The position numbers were made by a program, and so were the translations under genes. The notes below the pieces were generated by a model, which was not told the DNA's origin, did no database searches, and worked only from the letters and a program-made list of their open reading frames with translations. A stretch of 64,000 nt of DNA from Knoellia sinensis KCTC 19936 (lineage in GTDB: Bacteria; Actinomycetota; Actinomycetes; Actinomycetales; Dermatophilaceae): NCBI RefSeq assembly GCF_000768705.1, contig NZ_AVPJ01000005.1:62001-126000 (forward strand), in the 5' to 3' direction. Of this stretch, positions 45,448 through 54,017 are shown in pieces; the stretch's first letter is position 1; the number at the start of each line of letters is the position of its first letter.

Positions 45448-47259
45448 TCAGTCCTCCTCTCCGCGCAGGACAATGCGTCGGTATGCCGGGTTGTTGCGCA
45501 CCAGGTCACGGTGCGTTCCGCTGATGGTCGCCACGCCCTCCTCGACGACGAGCACGTGGTCGGCGCGGTCGAGCACCAAGGGGCTGGCCGTGACGATCAC
45601 CGTCGTGAATCCGTTGCGGTGCTTGGGAATTCGTTCGGCGATGCGGGCTTCAGTGTGGGCGTCGACGGCGCTCGTGGGTTCGACGAGGACCAGGACGTCG
45701 GGTGCACGCAGGAGGGCGCGGGCCAGGGCGAGCCGCTGGCGCTGACCGCCGGAGAGGGAGCGACCTCGCTCCTCGATCTCACCGTCGAGTCCTCCGTCGA
45801 TGGAGTCGATGACGTCTGCGGCGTCGGCCGTGTGGAGAGCGGCGAGGAGCGCTTCGTCGTCGCCGTCGGGTGCGCCGAGTTCGCGACGCACCGGGCCGCT
45901 GAAGAGATGGGGATCGGCTTCCGACACGACGATGTGGGTTCGGACGGCCTCGATCGGCAGGTCGTCGATCGAGGTGTCGCCCCACGTGACTCCGTGCTTC
46001 CCGGGGACCGTACGGCCGAGTCGGGCGGCAATCTCGGCCGTCTCCTCGGGACGGGCGGACACAAGGGCAGTGAGCTGCCCCGGCTCGATCCGCACCCCCG
46101 ATGCCGGATCCACCAGCGCACCCGTGGCTGCTGGCTGCTGGTTTGTGCCCGACCGTCCAATTGGGTGAGTTCGGTACGCGGGGTCGGGGAGGGCGCCCGC
46201 GGCTGCTGGCTGCTGGTTTGTGCCCAACCGTCCAATTGGGTGAGTTCGGGACGGGTGGTCGGGCTGGGCCTTGAGGATCGAGACGAGCTTGCCCGCCATG
46301 ACGCGTGAGGTGATGAGCTTGTTGACGAACTCGGTCGCCGTCCGCAGCGGCATCGTGAGGAATGCCGTGTAGCCGTAGAACGCGACGAGCTGACCCGGCG
46401 TGATGTCACCGGCGACTGCGAGCCGTGCCCCCAGCCCTGTCACCACGACGACGAAGATCCCGGGCAACAACACCTGAGAAGCGTCGAGCAACGCCTGCAC
46501 GCCGGCCAGGCGCACCCCGGCGGCGCGGACGCGACCGGACTGACCGGCATACCGGCTCAAGAAGTTCTCCTCGCCGCCGACACCGCGCAGGACCCGCAGG
46601 CCGGTCACCGTGTCGGCGCCGAGCGCCGTGAGCTGACCGGTCTCCTCGCGCTGGGCCGCCTGTCGCTTCTGCAGGGGCCGCATGACGAACGAGAGCGACG
46701 CGAGGAGCAGCGGCCCGCCGATGAGCATGACGAGGCCGAGCATCAGGGAACCGCGCAGCAGGATGATCGACACGACGACGAAGCTGGCGATCGCACCGGC
46801 GAACCGCGCCGACACGTCGAAGACCATGCCGATCCGCCAGAAGTCGTTGGCATAGGCCGTGAGGACGTCGCCGGCCGGCTTGTCCCGCGTGAGCGCCGGC
46901 CCGGCCCGTCGGACGGCCCGATCCGTGACGATCGCCGACCGGAAGGCCGCGTAGAGCCAGTTGCTCACCGCGAACCAGTGCCGCAGGTTCGTCGTCGCCG
47001 CGCTGACCAGCCCCATGCCGAGGATGACGCCTGCCCAGGTGAGCAGCGCGCGCCCGTCCCGCGCCACGAGCCCGTCGTCGATCGCCTTCCCGATCGAGAA
47101 GGGAACGAGGGCGATCGACAGCATCCACGGGATGCCGAACGCTGCCCCCGCCACGATGGTGCGCCACTGCCGCCGAGCGAGCCACAGGAGGAATCGGTCG
47201 GCGTCTGTCGGGGGAGTGGCATCGGCCGCGATGGCGTAGGGCCAGGAAGTGTTCGGCAT
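45448..47259 (-). CDS. ABC exporter half with destroyed Walker A and B but intact signature
   Basis: 603 residues. The six-helix membrane domain is at about 20-320. A linker then holds a 25-residue tandem repeat (about 337-386). In the ATPase domain the Walker A position reads ALVSARPEETAEIAARL, with no GxxGxGKS/T. Walker B is VLVLVEPTSAVDA with Val for the magnesium Asp, and the switch His is lost (VTASPLVL). The signature LSGGQRQRLALARAL is intact. The reading frame is complete, so it is a non-hydrolysing partner, not a pseudogene. It complements the degenerate signature of its neighbour exactly. A TAACGT-like -10 near the start may give it its own promoter. Confidence 0.9.
   Translation of the reverse strand: MPNTSWPYAIAADATPPTDADRFLLWLARRQWRTIVAGAAFGIPWMLSIALVPFSIGKAIDDGLVARDGRALLTWAGVILGMGLVSAATTNLRHWFAVSNWLYAAFRSAIVTDRAVRRAGPALTRDKPAGDVLTAYANDFWRIGMVFDVSARFAGAIASFVVVSIILLRGSLMLGLVMLIGGPLLLASLSFVMRPLQKRQAAQREETGQLTALGADTVTGLRVLRGVGGEENFLSRYAGQSGRVRAAGVRLAGVQALLDASQVLLPGIFVVVVTGLGARLAVAGDITPGQLVAFYGYTAFLTMPLRTATEFVNKLITSRVMAGKLVSILKAQPDHPSRTHPIGRLGTNQQPAAAGALPDPAYRTHPIGRSGTNQQPAATGALVDPASGVRIEPGQLTALVSARPEETAEIAARLGRTVPGKHGVTWGDTSIDDLPIEAVRTHIVVSEADPHLFSGPVRRELGAPDGDDEALLAALHTADAADVIDSIDGGLDGEIEERGRSLSGGQRQRLALARALLRAPDVLVLVEPTSAVDAHTEARIAERIPKHRNGFTTVIVTASPLVLDRADHVLVVEEGVATISGTHRDLVRNNPAYRRIVLRGEED
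46121..46249. repeat. 75-base tandem duplication inside the ABC gene
   Basis: Two 54-base blocks, 46121-46174 and 46196-46249, nearly identical, with a period of 75 bases, exactly 25 codons. The protein repeat is RTHPIGRLGTNQQPAAAGAL then RTHPIGRSGTNQQPAATGAL, joined by PDPAY/VDPAS. The DNA shares TTTGTGCCCGA with the inverted repeat at 4516. The insert sits between membrane and ATPase domains. Confidence 0.85.
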
Positions 47260-47310
47260 AGCCCCTCAACGTTAGGAGGGAGGGGTGGCCTCGAGCCACC
47301 GAGTTTCCGT

Positions 47311-47961
47311 TCAGCCGAGGATGCCGAGTTCGTATCCGGCAGCGACGGCGGCGGCACGGTCGGAGGCGCCGAGCTTGTCGAAGACGTGCGACAGGTGCGT
47401 CTTCACCGTCGCCTCGCTGACGAAAAGTTCCTTGGCGATGGTCCGGTTGGCCATGCCACGAGCCACGAGGACGAGAACTTCGCGCTCGCGGGCGCTCAGG
47501 GAGGCCGTCCGGGCGGGGCTTCGCACGTGTGATGCGAGGCGGCTCGCCACCGACGGCGACAGCACGGTCTCGCCTGCTGCGGTCGCGCGGACGGCAGCCA
47601 CCAGGGTCTCGGGTGGGGAGTCCTTGAGCAGGTAGCCCGCGGCGCCGGCCTCGATCGCGGCGACTGTGTCCGAGTCGGTGTCGTAGGTCGTGAGCACGAG
47701 CGCTGCGGCGCGCAGCCCCCGGCGCCCCATCGCTCGCACGGCGTCGACGCCACTCCCACCGGGCATCCGGAGGTCCATGACGACGACATCGGGGTCCAGG
47801 GCAGCAGCGAGGTCGACCGCCTCTGGCCCACTCGCCGCCTGACCGACCACCTCGAGGTCCGGGGTCGACGACAGCATGGCGGCCACACCGTCGCGAACGA
47901 CGGGGTGGTCGTCCACGACGACGATGCGGATCCGCTCTTCGCGTTCGCGTTCCCGGCTCAC
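47311..47961 (-). CDS. NarL/LuxR-family response regulator
   Basis: 216 residues. The receiver domain (about 10-125) has the acidic pocket VVVDDHPVVRDG, the phosphoacceptor Asp in VVVMDLRMPGGSG near residue 64, and Lys in GYLLKDSPPE. The LuxR-type HTH (about 150-210) is SLSAREREVLVLVARGMANRTIAKELFVSEATVKTHLSH. GTG start with a four-base overlap on the sensor kinase gene. It most likely controls the surrounding ABC transporters; the gap to the next ABC gene is 51 bases with a small hairpin (GGTGGC/GCCACC near 47284). Confidence 0.93.
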   Translation of the reverse strand: MSREREREERIRIVVVDDHPVVRDGVAAMLSSTPDLEVVGQAASGPEAVDLAAALDPDVVVMDLRMPGGSGVDAVRAMGRRGLRAAALVLTTYDTDSDTVAAIEAGAAGYLLKDSPPETLVAAVRATAAGETVLSPSVASRLASHVRSPARTASLSAREREVLVLVARGMANRTIAKELFVSEATVKTHLSHVFDKLGASDRAAAVAAGYELGILG

Positions 47962-49247
47962 GCGGCAGCCTCCCGCCCGAGCGCGGGCAGCCGCAGCGAG
48001 ACGGCTGTGCCGCCGCCCGGTCGCGACTCGACTTCGAGCTCACCCGCGAGTCGCTCGGCCCGCTGACGCATCCCCCGCAGCCCGAACGACGTGGGTCCAG
48101 ACGCGGCACCGGTGTCGAAGCCGACGCCGTCGTCCCGCACATCGAGGATCAGTTCCCGGTCCTCATAGCTCAACGTCACACCGACCCGATCGGCGCTCGC
48201 GTGCTTCGCGACGTTGGCGAGAGATTCCTGCGCGATCCGGATCACCGTGGCCTCGACTTCTGGATGGAGGTGGCGCGCCTCGCCTGTCACGACGAGCGCG
48301 GCCAGCGGCGCGTGCTCCGCGTCCCACTCACGGACGAGCCGGGTCACGGCGTCGACGAGCCCGGCCTGGTCCAAAGGCGCCGGTGCGAGGTCCATGACGG
48401 ATCGGCGCGCCTCACCGAGGGCTTCCCGGATGAGGTCGGTCGCGCGGGCCACGCGATGCCCCTGACTCGGATCTGCACCGGCGGCCTGCAGCTGGGTCAG
48501 GGCACCGGCCAAGGTCTGCGCGATCGTGTCGTGGATCTCGCGGGCCAGGCGTTGGCGTTCCTCGTGCACTCCGGCCAGCCGGGCTTGAGCCACCACGGTC
48601 TCGTGGAGTTCGGCGTTCTCGGCAAGTGCCCGCTGCAGGTCGGCATTGACGCGTTCGAGTTCGCCGATCGTCGAGGCCTGCTCGACCGTCAGCCGCTTGG
48701 TCTCGCCTTCGAGTCGGTCGAACAGCATGAACAGGCCCGAGTGAACCCCGACGAGCGCTCCGAAGATCACCGCCTGCATCCACGACGAGATCGGGAATCC
48801 GCCCGACTGCGACCCGGCGATGGTCGCGGCGGCGGCGAGGACCGCAGCCCGCCGGCGCCACCCGGAGAAGGCCTCCGAGACGTCGAGGAAGCCGACCCAC
48901 GCGAAGAGGGCGAAGAACGGGTTGATCCACGTGAGCGCCAGAGCAAGAACCGTGCGCCCGACGACATGCACCGCCATCCGGCGACGGTCGTGACGCCATT
49001 CGGGTCGGCGCAGCGTCCACCACCAAGACCACGCGGCGGCCGAGACCACGAGGACCACCTGGATGGCTGTCCACCCCTGGGTGTCCTTCCCGAACACGCC
49101 GGCGGTCACGGCAGCGGCGGCCGTTGCCACGGCGAGCATGAGGAACGGGATGTAGGGCACCGCCCGGCCGAGTCCCCGGTTCGGGACTCGGGCGGACGGG
49201 CTCGTCACAACCCCCGTGGAGGCCCGCGACACGTTCGCGTCAGTCAC
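47958..49247 (-). CDS. HisKA_3-type sensor histidine kinase
   Basis: 429 residues from GTG 49247. About six membrane helices in the first 170 residues with short loops, so it senses within or at the membrane. A coiled coil (LTVEQASTIGELERVNADLQ) leads to the phosphoacceptor His in RQRLAREIHDTIAQTLAGAL near residue 240. HATPase_c follows with the N-box ESLANVAKHASADRV and G-boxes DVRDDGVGFD and GLRGMRQRAERLAGEL. It pairs with the overlapping response regulator, in the manner of DesK/LiaS. It is 13 bases downstream of the ABC-2 permease gene, so all are one unit. Confidence 0.92.
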   Translation of the reverse strand: MTDANVSRASTGVVTSPSARVPNRGLGRAVPYIPFLMLAVATAAAAVTAGVFGKDTQGWTAIQVVLVVSAAAWSWWWTLRRPEWRHDRRRMAVHVVGRTVLALALTWINPFFALFAWVGFLDVSEAFSGWRRRAAVLAAAATIAGSQSGGFPISSWMQAVIFGALVGVHSGLFMLFDRLEGETKRLTVEQASTIGELERVNADLQRALAENAELHETVVAQARLAGVHEERQRLAREIHDTIAQTLAGALTQLQAAGADPSQGHRVARATDLIREALGEARRSVMDLAPAPLDQAGLVDAVTRLVREWDAEHAPLAALVVTGEARHLHPEVEATVIRIAQESLANVAKHASADRVGVTLSYEDRELILDVRDDGVGFDTGAASGPTSFGLRGMRQRAERLAGELEVESRPGGGTAVSLRLPALGREAAA

Positions 49248-49260
49248 GTGATTCAGCCTC

Positions 49261-50046
49261 TCACTCCCACCGGAAGAAGCGCGCGGACACGAGGGACAGC
49301 ACCGCTGCCCAGGCGGCGACGACGATCAGGTGCTTCGGATCCGGGAAGTCCCCGACCATGGCCTGGTTCATCGCCTGGGTCGCCGCCCCGAGGGGCGTCA
49401 GTTCGACGATGTCGCGCAGGGCGCCGCCCATGGCCGCCACCGGGAAGTAGACCCCGGCCGTGAACATCGACGCGAAGAACACGACGCTGCCGAGGGCCGT
49501 TCCGGCGCGCGCGTTCGGGGCGATGGCCGTGACCACGGCCCCGAGTGAGAACGAGGCGAGCAGGACGAGGACGTACGCCACGGCATACCCGATCCACGAC
49601 TGCGGGAGGGGAGTGCCGATGACGAGGCGGCCCACCACGAGGACGAGCGCGGACGCCACGACCACGGCGCCCGCGTGCAGCAGCATCTGGGCGATCAGCA
49701 GGCTCCACGGACGGACCGGCGTGGTCCGCAGCCGCCGCAGGACTCCCGCCTCGCGATAGGCCCACACGACGGCGGGCATGGCCATCGTCCCCGCCAGGAT
49801 CATCGACATCACGATGGCGATGGGGCTGTAGATGTCGATTCCCCGGAGCCCGCCGAGCTCGGGGTCGGCCTGCCCGAAGTCCGGGATGAAGCTGAGGATG
49901 ACCAGCAGCGTCACCGGGAAGAGGACGATCCAGAAGAGCGACCCGAGTTCGCGGGTGAACAGGCGTGCCTCGGCGCGCACGACGGCGGCGGTGGCGGTGG
50001 GCGTGGTGGACCTCGTGGCGGCCGTCGTGGCGGTCGTCGTGCTCAT
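49261..50046 (-). CDS. ABC-2 family transporter permease
   Basis: 261 residues, six membrane helices. SLFWIVLFPVTLLVILSFIP in helix 1, GTMAMPAVVWAYREAGVLRRLRTTP after helix 2 and LLASFSLGAVVTAIAPNARAGTAL near 160 are the ABC-2 landmarks. ATG 50046 overlaps the ATPase gene by four bases; the longer open frame upstream is the ATPase gene in another frame. It pairs with that ATPase. The permease, ATPase and two-component genes together look like a drug or peptide resistance module. Confidence 0.88.
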   Translation of the reverse strand: MSTTTATTAATRSTTPTATAAVVRAEARLFTRELGSLFWIVLFPVTLLVILSFIPDFGQADPELGGLRGIDIYSPIAIVMSMILAGTMAMPAVVWAYREAGVLRRLRTTPVRPWSLLIAQMLLHAGAVVVASALVLVVGRLVIGTPLPQSWIGYAVAYVLVLLASFSLGAVVTAIAPNARAGTALGSVVFFASMFTAGVYFPVAAMGGALRDIVELTPLGAATQAMNQAMVGDFPDPKHLIVVAAWAAVLSLVSARFFRWE

Positions 50047-50996
50047 GCTGTCTCCAGGGTCAGTGCGTCGGCAGCCAGTGCGTCGGCGGCGAGTTCGTCT
50101 GCGGTCAGATCGAGGTATGCCGTGTCGAGACTTCCCTCGACGACGCGCAGTCGCGCTGGGGTCACCCCTTGTGCGGCCAGGGCAGCGAGGACGGCCAGGG
50201 CCGACTCCTCGGCGCCCTCGACCACGACGCGGCCGGCGTCGGTCCGGACGGTGGCGACCCCGTCGAGGTCGCGCAGCGCCTGCAGGTCGACCGCCGCGCT
50301 CGGAAGGAACGACGTCACCGTGGTGGCGGCGGCGCCCCGGATGAGTCCGTCCGGGGTGTCCAGCGCGAGCACGCGACCGCCGCTGATGATCGCGACGCGG
50401 TCGCAGAGGGATTGGGCTTCCTCCATCGCGTGGGTGACGAGCAGCACCGTGACGCCGCTGTCCCTGACGTCGCGGACGAGGCCCCACACCTCGCGGCGGG
50501 CGCGTGGGTCGAGGCCCGTGGTGAGCTCGTCGAGGATGACGACCTTGGGCCGCCCCACGAGCGCCAGCGCGATCGACAACCGTTGTTGCTGGCCGCCGCT
50601 CAGGGTCCGGAACTGCTTGTCGAGCAGACCGCTCAGGCCCAGGCGCCCCGCGAGCTCATCGGCCGGCACCGGGTCGGGATAGAACGCCGACCACAACTCG
50701 AGCGCCTCGCCCACGGTGATCTTGGGCTGCAGTTTGCTCTCCTGGAGCTGCACCCCGACGATCCCCGTGAGGGCCTCGCGGTCGCGAACCGGGTCGAGTC
50801 CGTGCACCCGGATCGTGCCCGCATCGGGCGTCCTCAGACCGGCGATCGACTCGACCGTCGTGGTCTTGCCCGCCCCGTTGGGTCCCAGAATTCCGAAGAT
50901 CTCCCCGCTGAAGACGTCGAGGCTGACGTCGTCCACCGCCACCGTGCTGCCGTATGTCTTGCGCAGCCCCTCCACACTCACCACTGTCTCTGTCAT
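50043..50996 (-). CDS. ABC transporter ATP-binding subunit
   Basis: 317 residues. Walker A GPNGAGKTTTVES near residue 38, Q-loop VGVQLQESKLQ, signature LSGGQQQRLSIAL, Walker B VVILDELTTGLDPRAR and switch VTHAMEEAQ, all intact. The C-terminal third (about 225-300) is the regulatory extension of the DrrA/CcmA class, ending in a repeated ADELAADALAADALTLE tail. First gene of the minus-strand unit; divergent from SURF1 across 102 bases. A CACGCT hexamer 6 bases from the ATG is a weak leaderless candidate. Confidence 0.92.
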   Translation of the reverse strand: MTETVVSVEGLRKTYGSTVAVDDVSLDVFSGEIFGILGPNGAGKTTTVESIAGLRTPDAGTIRVHGLDPVRDREALTGIVGVQLQESKLQPKITVGEALELWSAFYPDPVPADELAGRLGLSGLLDKQFRTLSGGQQQRLSIALALVGRPKVVILDELTTGLDPRARREVWGLVRDVRDSGVTVLLVTHAMEEAQSLCDRVAIISGGRVLALDTPDGLIRGAAATTVTSFLPSAAVDLQALRDLDGVATVRTDAGRVVVEGAEESALAVLAALAAQGVTPARLRVVEGSLDTAYLDLTADELAADALAADALTLETA

Positions 50997-51086
50997 GCGT
51001 CCAGCGTGGGTGACCTCGTCCGAGCCCGCATCACGATTTCGGAGGCGCTCGGGTCATCCGATCGGAGGATGCCCAGACGCCGCGGC

Positions 51087-51098
51087 TACGCTCGCCCC
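51087..51098 (+). promoter_or_regulatory. Leaderless -10 element of the SURF1 gene
   Basis: TACGCT 51087-51092, 6 bases, GTG 51099. It selects this start within a much longer open frame that runs back through the antisense ABC gene. Confidence 0.55.
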
Positions 51099-51962
51099 GT
51101 GCTTCGTACCGCCCTCAAGCCTCGCAGTCTCGGGCTCCTCGCGGTCGCCATCCTCATCGTCATCGCGTTCGTGCAGCTCGGCCGCTGGCAGCTCGGAGTC
51201 GCCGAGGACGAGGCTCTGCGTGAGAACCTCGAGAAGGCTCGGGCCCAGCAACCCGTCGCGATCGAATCGATCCTGCAGCCGCACACGGACTTCCCCAACC
51301 ACGAGAGCACCAGGCCGGTCTCGGCCACGGGCGAGTTCGGCACCGACCAGGTTGTCGTCGCGAACCGCCGCCTCGACGGGCGCACCGGCTTCTGGCTCGT
51401 CGCGCCCCTGCGCGTCAGCGCCACGGGCGCGACCCTGCCCGTCCTGCGCGGCTGGATCGCCTCCCCGACCGACCTCCCCCCGGTGCCGTCCGGAACGGTC
51501 ACCGTCACGGGTGGGCTCGCTCCACCCGAATCCCCGTATGCCGGTGAGTCACCTCCCGAGGGTCAGCTCGGCTCGATCGACACGTCGATCCTCGTGGGGC
51601 GCTGGTCGGGCGATCTCTACAACGCGTTCGTGTTCCAACAGACGGAGGCGCCGGAACCTGCTGCCGGCGACCTCGGGGAGCTCGGGGAGCTCGAAAGGGT
51701 GCCCACCCCGTCAGGTGACACGGGATTCAAGTGGCGCAACGCGGCATACGCCTTCCAGTGGTGGATCTTCGCGCTGTTCGCGCTCTATCTGTGGTGGCGG
51801 ATCGTGCGGGACGAGCAGCGGGATGACGAGGAGGCCGAGGCAGAGGCCCAGGCGCAGGCCGAGGAGGCCGCGCGCGGGGCTGACAGCATCCCGGGTGACA
51901 ATGGAACGCGTGACCCAGGCGAAGCAGCAGCAGACGAGCACCACGAACACCGTCATCCGTGA
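51099..51962 (+). CDS. SURF1-family cytochrome oxidase assembly protein
   Basis: 287 residues. Two membrane helices frame an external domain, as in SURF1: helix 1 at about 9-27 (LGLLAVAILIVIAFVQLGRWQL) with the conserved GRWQLG, and helix 2 near 212-230 (FQWWIFALFALYLWWRI). NRRLDGRTGFWLVAPL and LRGWIASP are family blocks. SURF1 helps assemble haem-copper oxidase. The acidic, Ala/Glu-rich tail is cytoplasmic. It overlaps the DUF3817 gene by about 50 bases in another frame. Confidence 0.9.
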   Translation: MLRTALKPRSLGLLAVAILIVIAFVQLGRWQLGVAEDEALRENLEKARAQQPVAIESILQPHTDFPNHESTRPVSATGEFGTDQVVVANRRLDGRTGFWLVAPLRVSATGATLPVLRGWIASPTDLPPVPSGTVTVTGGLAPPESPYAGESPPEGQLGSIDTSILVGRWSGDLYNAFVFQQTEAPEPAAGDLGELGELERVPTPSGDTGFKWRNAAYAFQWWIFALFALYLWWRIVRDEQRDDEEAEAEAQAQAEEAARGADSIPGDNGTRDPGEAAADEHHEHRHP

Positions 51963-52284
51963 CGAGCCGGCAGCGCGCAAGGCGCTGACCTTCTTCAAGT
52001 GGATGGCGTTCATCGTCGGCGTCGGGCTCCTCGTGCTCGTCGTCGAGATGGTCCTCGAGTACGGCACGTCCATGAAGGGCGAGCAGAACCCCCTGCACTG
52101 GTGGCCGCAGCCGCACGGCTTCATCTACATGGTCTATCTCGTGGCGACGGCCAACCTCGGCTTCAAGGTGGGCTGGAGCCTGCCCAAGATGGTCGGCGTC
52201 ATGCTCGCGGGCTGCGTGCCGTTCCTGTCGTTCTGGGTGGAGCGCAAGGTCGCCGGTGAGGTCGAGGCCCGCCTCGACGCCTGA
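51910..52284 (+). CDS. DUF3817 integral membrane protein
   Basis: About 124 residues with three helices (about 28-50, 65-85, 92-112). KWMAFIVGVGLLVLVVEMVLEYG, PHGFIYMVYLVATANLGFK and WSLPKMVGVMLAGCVPFLSFW match DUF3817. GTG 51910 is 7 bases from GACAAT and could be leaderless; ATG 51901 in the same frame is the alternative. The family occurs next to guaA in actinobacteria, as here. The function is unknown. Confidence 0.82.
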   Translation: MTQAKQQQTSTTNTVIRDEPAARKALTFFKWMAFIVGVGLLVLVVEMVLEYGTSMKGEQNPLHWWPQPHGFIYMVYLVATANLGFKVGWSLPKMVGVMLAGCVPFLSFWVERKVAGEVEARLDA

Positions 52285-52321
52285 CCCCGATGGGGCGTCC
52301 TGAGCGCCCGGTTGGCGCCGG

Positions 52322-52333
52322 TAGCCTGTGCCT
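52322..52333 (+). promoter_or_regulatory. Leaderless -10 element of guaA
   Basis: TAGCCT 52322-52327, 6 bases, GTG 52334. It favours GTG 52334 over the in-frame GTG 52328. Confidence 0.55.
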
Positions 52334-53917
52334 GTGAGCGACACCCCCCACTTGTCCGACCGTCCCGTCCTCGTCGTCGACTTCGGCGCGCAGTACGCCC
52401 AGCTCATCGCCCGGCGCGTGCGTGAGGCGAAGGTGTTCAGCGAGGTCGTCCCGTCGACCATGCCGGCCGCCGAGATGCTCGCCAAGGAGCCGGCCGCGAT
52501 CATCCTGTCGGGTGGTCCGAGCTCGGTCTACGAGGAGGGCGCTCCCTCCCTCGACCCGGCGCTGCTCGAGGCCGGAGTGCCCGTCTTCGGCATGTGCTAC
52601 GGCTTCCAGGCGATGGTTCAGGCCCTTGGCGGCACGGTCGAGAAGACCGGGCTGAGCGAGTACGGCTCGACGCCCGCGCTGGTCTCCGACACCGAGTCGA
52701 CCCTCTTCAACGGCCAGCCCTCGGACCAGTCCGTCTGGATGAGCCACGGCGACTCGGCCACGAAGGCCCCCGACGGCATGCGCGTCACGGCGGAGACGTC
52801 CGGTGCGCCTGTCGCCGCGATCGAGGACGACGAGCGTCGCCTCTACGGCGTGCAGTGGCACCCCGAGGTCATGCATTCGACCTTTGGTCAGCGGGTTCTC
52901 GAGAACTTCCTCCTCCGTGGCGCGGGACTCTCGGGCGAGTGGACGCCGCACAACGTCGTCGAGTCCCTGGTCGAGCAGGTCAAGGAGACGGTGGGCGACA
53001 AGCGGGTCCTCTGCGCCCTGTCGGGCGGCGTCGACTCGTCGGTGGCCGCAGCCCTCGTCCAGCGCGCCGTCGGCGACCAGCTCACGTGCGTCTTCGTCGA
53101 CCACGGCCTGCTGCGCGCCGGGGAGGCCGAGCAGGTCGAGCAGGACTTCGTCGAGGCGACCGGGGTCGATCTTGTCGTGGTCGACGCGAAGGAGCAGTTC
53201 CTCGGCGCGCTCGCGGGTGTCACCGACCCCGAGGAGAAGCGCAAGATCATCGGTCGCGAGTTCATCCGCGTCTTCGAGCAGGCCGCTCGTGACGTCGTCG
53301 GCTCCGGCGCGCGCGAGGGGCACCCGGTCGAGTTCCTGGTCCAGGGAACCCTCTATCCCGATGTCGTCGAGTCCGGTGGCGGCACCGGCACGGCCAACAT
53401 CAAGTCGCACCACAACGTCGGTGGCCTGCCTGACGACCTCCAGTTCAAGCTGGTGGAGCCGCTGCGACTCCTCTTCAAGGACGAGGTGCGCCAGGTCGGT
53501 CTCGAGCTCGGCGTTCCCGAGGAGATCGTGTGGCGCCAGCCGTTCCCCGGCCCGGGCCTCGGCATCCGCATCGTTGGTGAGGTCACGGCCGAGAACCTCG
53601 AGATCCTGCGCGCGGCCGACCAGATCGCGCGGCGTGAGCTGTCCGCCGCCGGGCTCGACCGCGAGATCTGGCAGTGCCCGGTCGTGCTCCTCGCCGACGT
53701 CCGCTCGGTGGGGGTCCAGGGCGACGGACGCACCTACGGCCACCCAGTCGTGCTCCGCCCGGTGTCGTCCGAGGACGCGATGACGGCCGACTGGACCCGC
53801 GTGCCCTACGACGTCCTGGCCAAGATTTCGACCCGCATCACCAACGAGGTTCCCGACGTCAACCGGGTCGTCCTCGACGTCACGAGCAAGCCCCCGGGCA
53901 CGATCGAGTGGGAGTGA
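52334..53917 (+). CDS. guaA: GMP synthase (glutamine-hydrolysing)
   Basis: 527 residues. It aminates XMP to GMP using glutamine and ATP. The class I amidotransferase domain (about 10-200) has the nucleophile Cys in [11 protein letters not shown] near residue 93 and the His in QWHPEVMHS. The PP-loop ATP pyrophosphatase domain has [13 protein letters not shown] near 235. The C-terminal dimerisation domain ends [19 protein letters not shown], the canonical end. With guaB and guaB3 it completes the guanine branch in this window, and all three have leaderless promoters. Confidence 0.97.
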   Translation: MSDTPHLSDRPVLVVDFGAQYAQLIARRVREAKVFSEVVPSTMPAAEMLAKEPAAIILSGGPSSVYEEGAPSLDPALLEAGVPVFGMCYGFQAMVQALGGTVEKTGLSEYGSTPALVSDTESTLFNGQPSDQSVWMSHGDSATKAPDGMRVTAETSGAPVAAIEDDERRLYGVQWHPEVMHSTFGQRVLENFLLRGAGLSGEWTPHNVVESLVEQVKETVGDKRVLCALSGGVDSSVAAALVQRAVGDQLTCVFVDHGLLRAGEAEQVEQDFVEATGVDLVVVDAKEQFLGALAGVTDPEEKRKIIGREFIRVFEQAARDVVGSGAREGHPVEFLVQGTLYPDVVESGGGTGTANIKSHHNVGGLPDDLQFKLVEPLRLLFKDEVRQVGLELGVPEEIVWRQPFPGPGLGIRIVGEVTAENLEILRAADQIARRELSAAGLDREIWQCPVVLLADVRSVGVQGDGRTYGHPVVLRPVSSEDAMTADWTRVPYDVLAKISTRITNEVPDVNRVVLDVTSKPPGTIEWE

Positions 53918-54017
53918 TCCAAGCGTGACCCACCCGCCGAGTCCGCGTTCACGCGAAGGCGCGCACCCGGCATACGCTGTTCCGGTCCCCGAACGCGAGA
54001 ACTGAGGTCCCCTACGC

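Noticed and set aside
45448-47259. The ABC subunit with lost Walker motifs as a pseudogene
   Set aside because: The frame is complete, the signature motif is intact, and its defects are matched by complementary defects in the partner.
49965-51098. Long N-terminal extension of the SURF1 gene
   Set aside because: The frame is open back to 49965, but it is antisense to the ABC ATPase gene; the -10 hexamer 6 bases from GTG 51099 and the family start support the short form.
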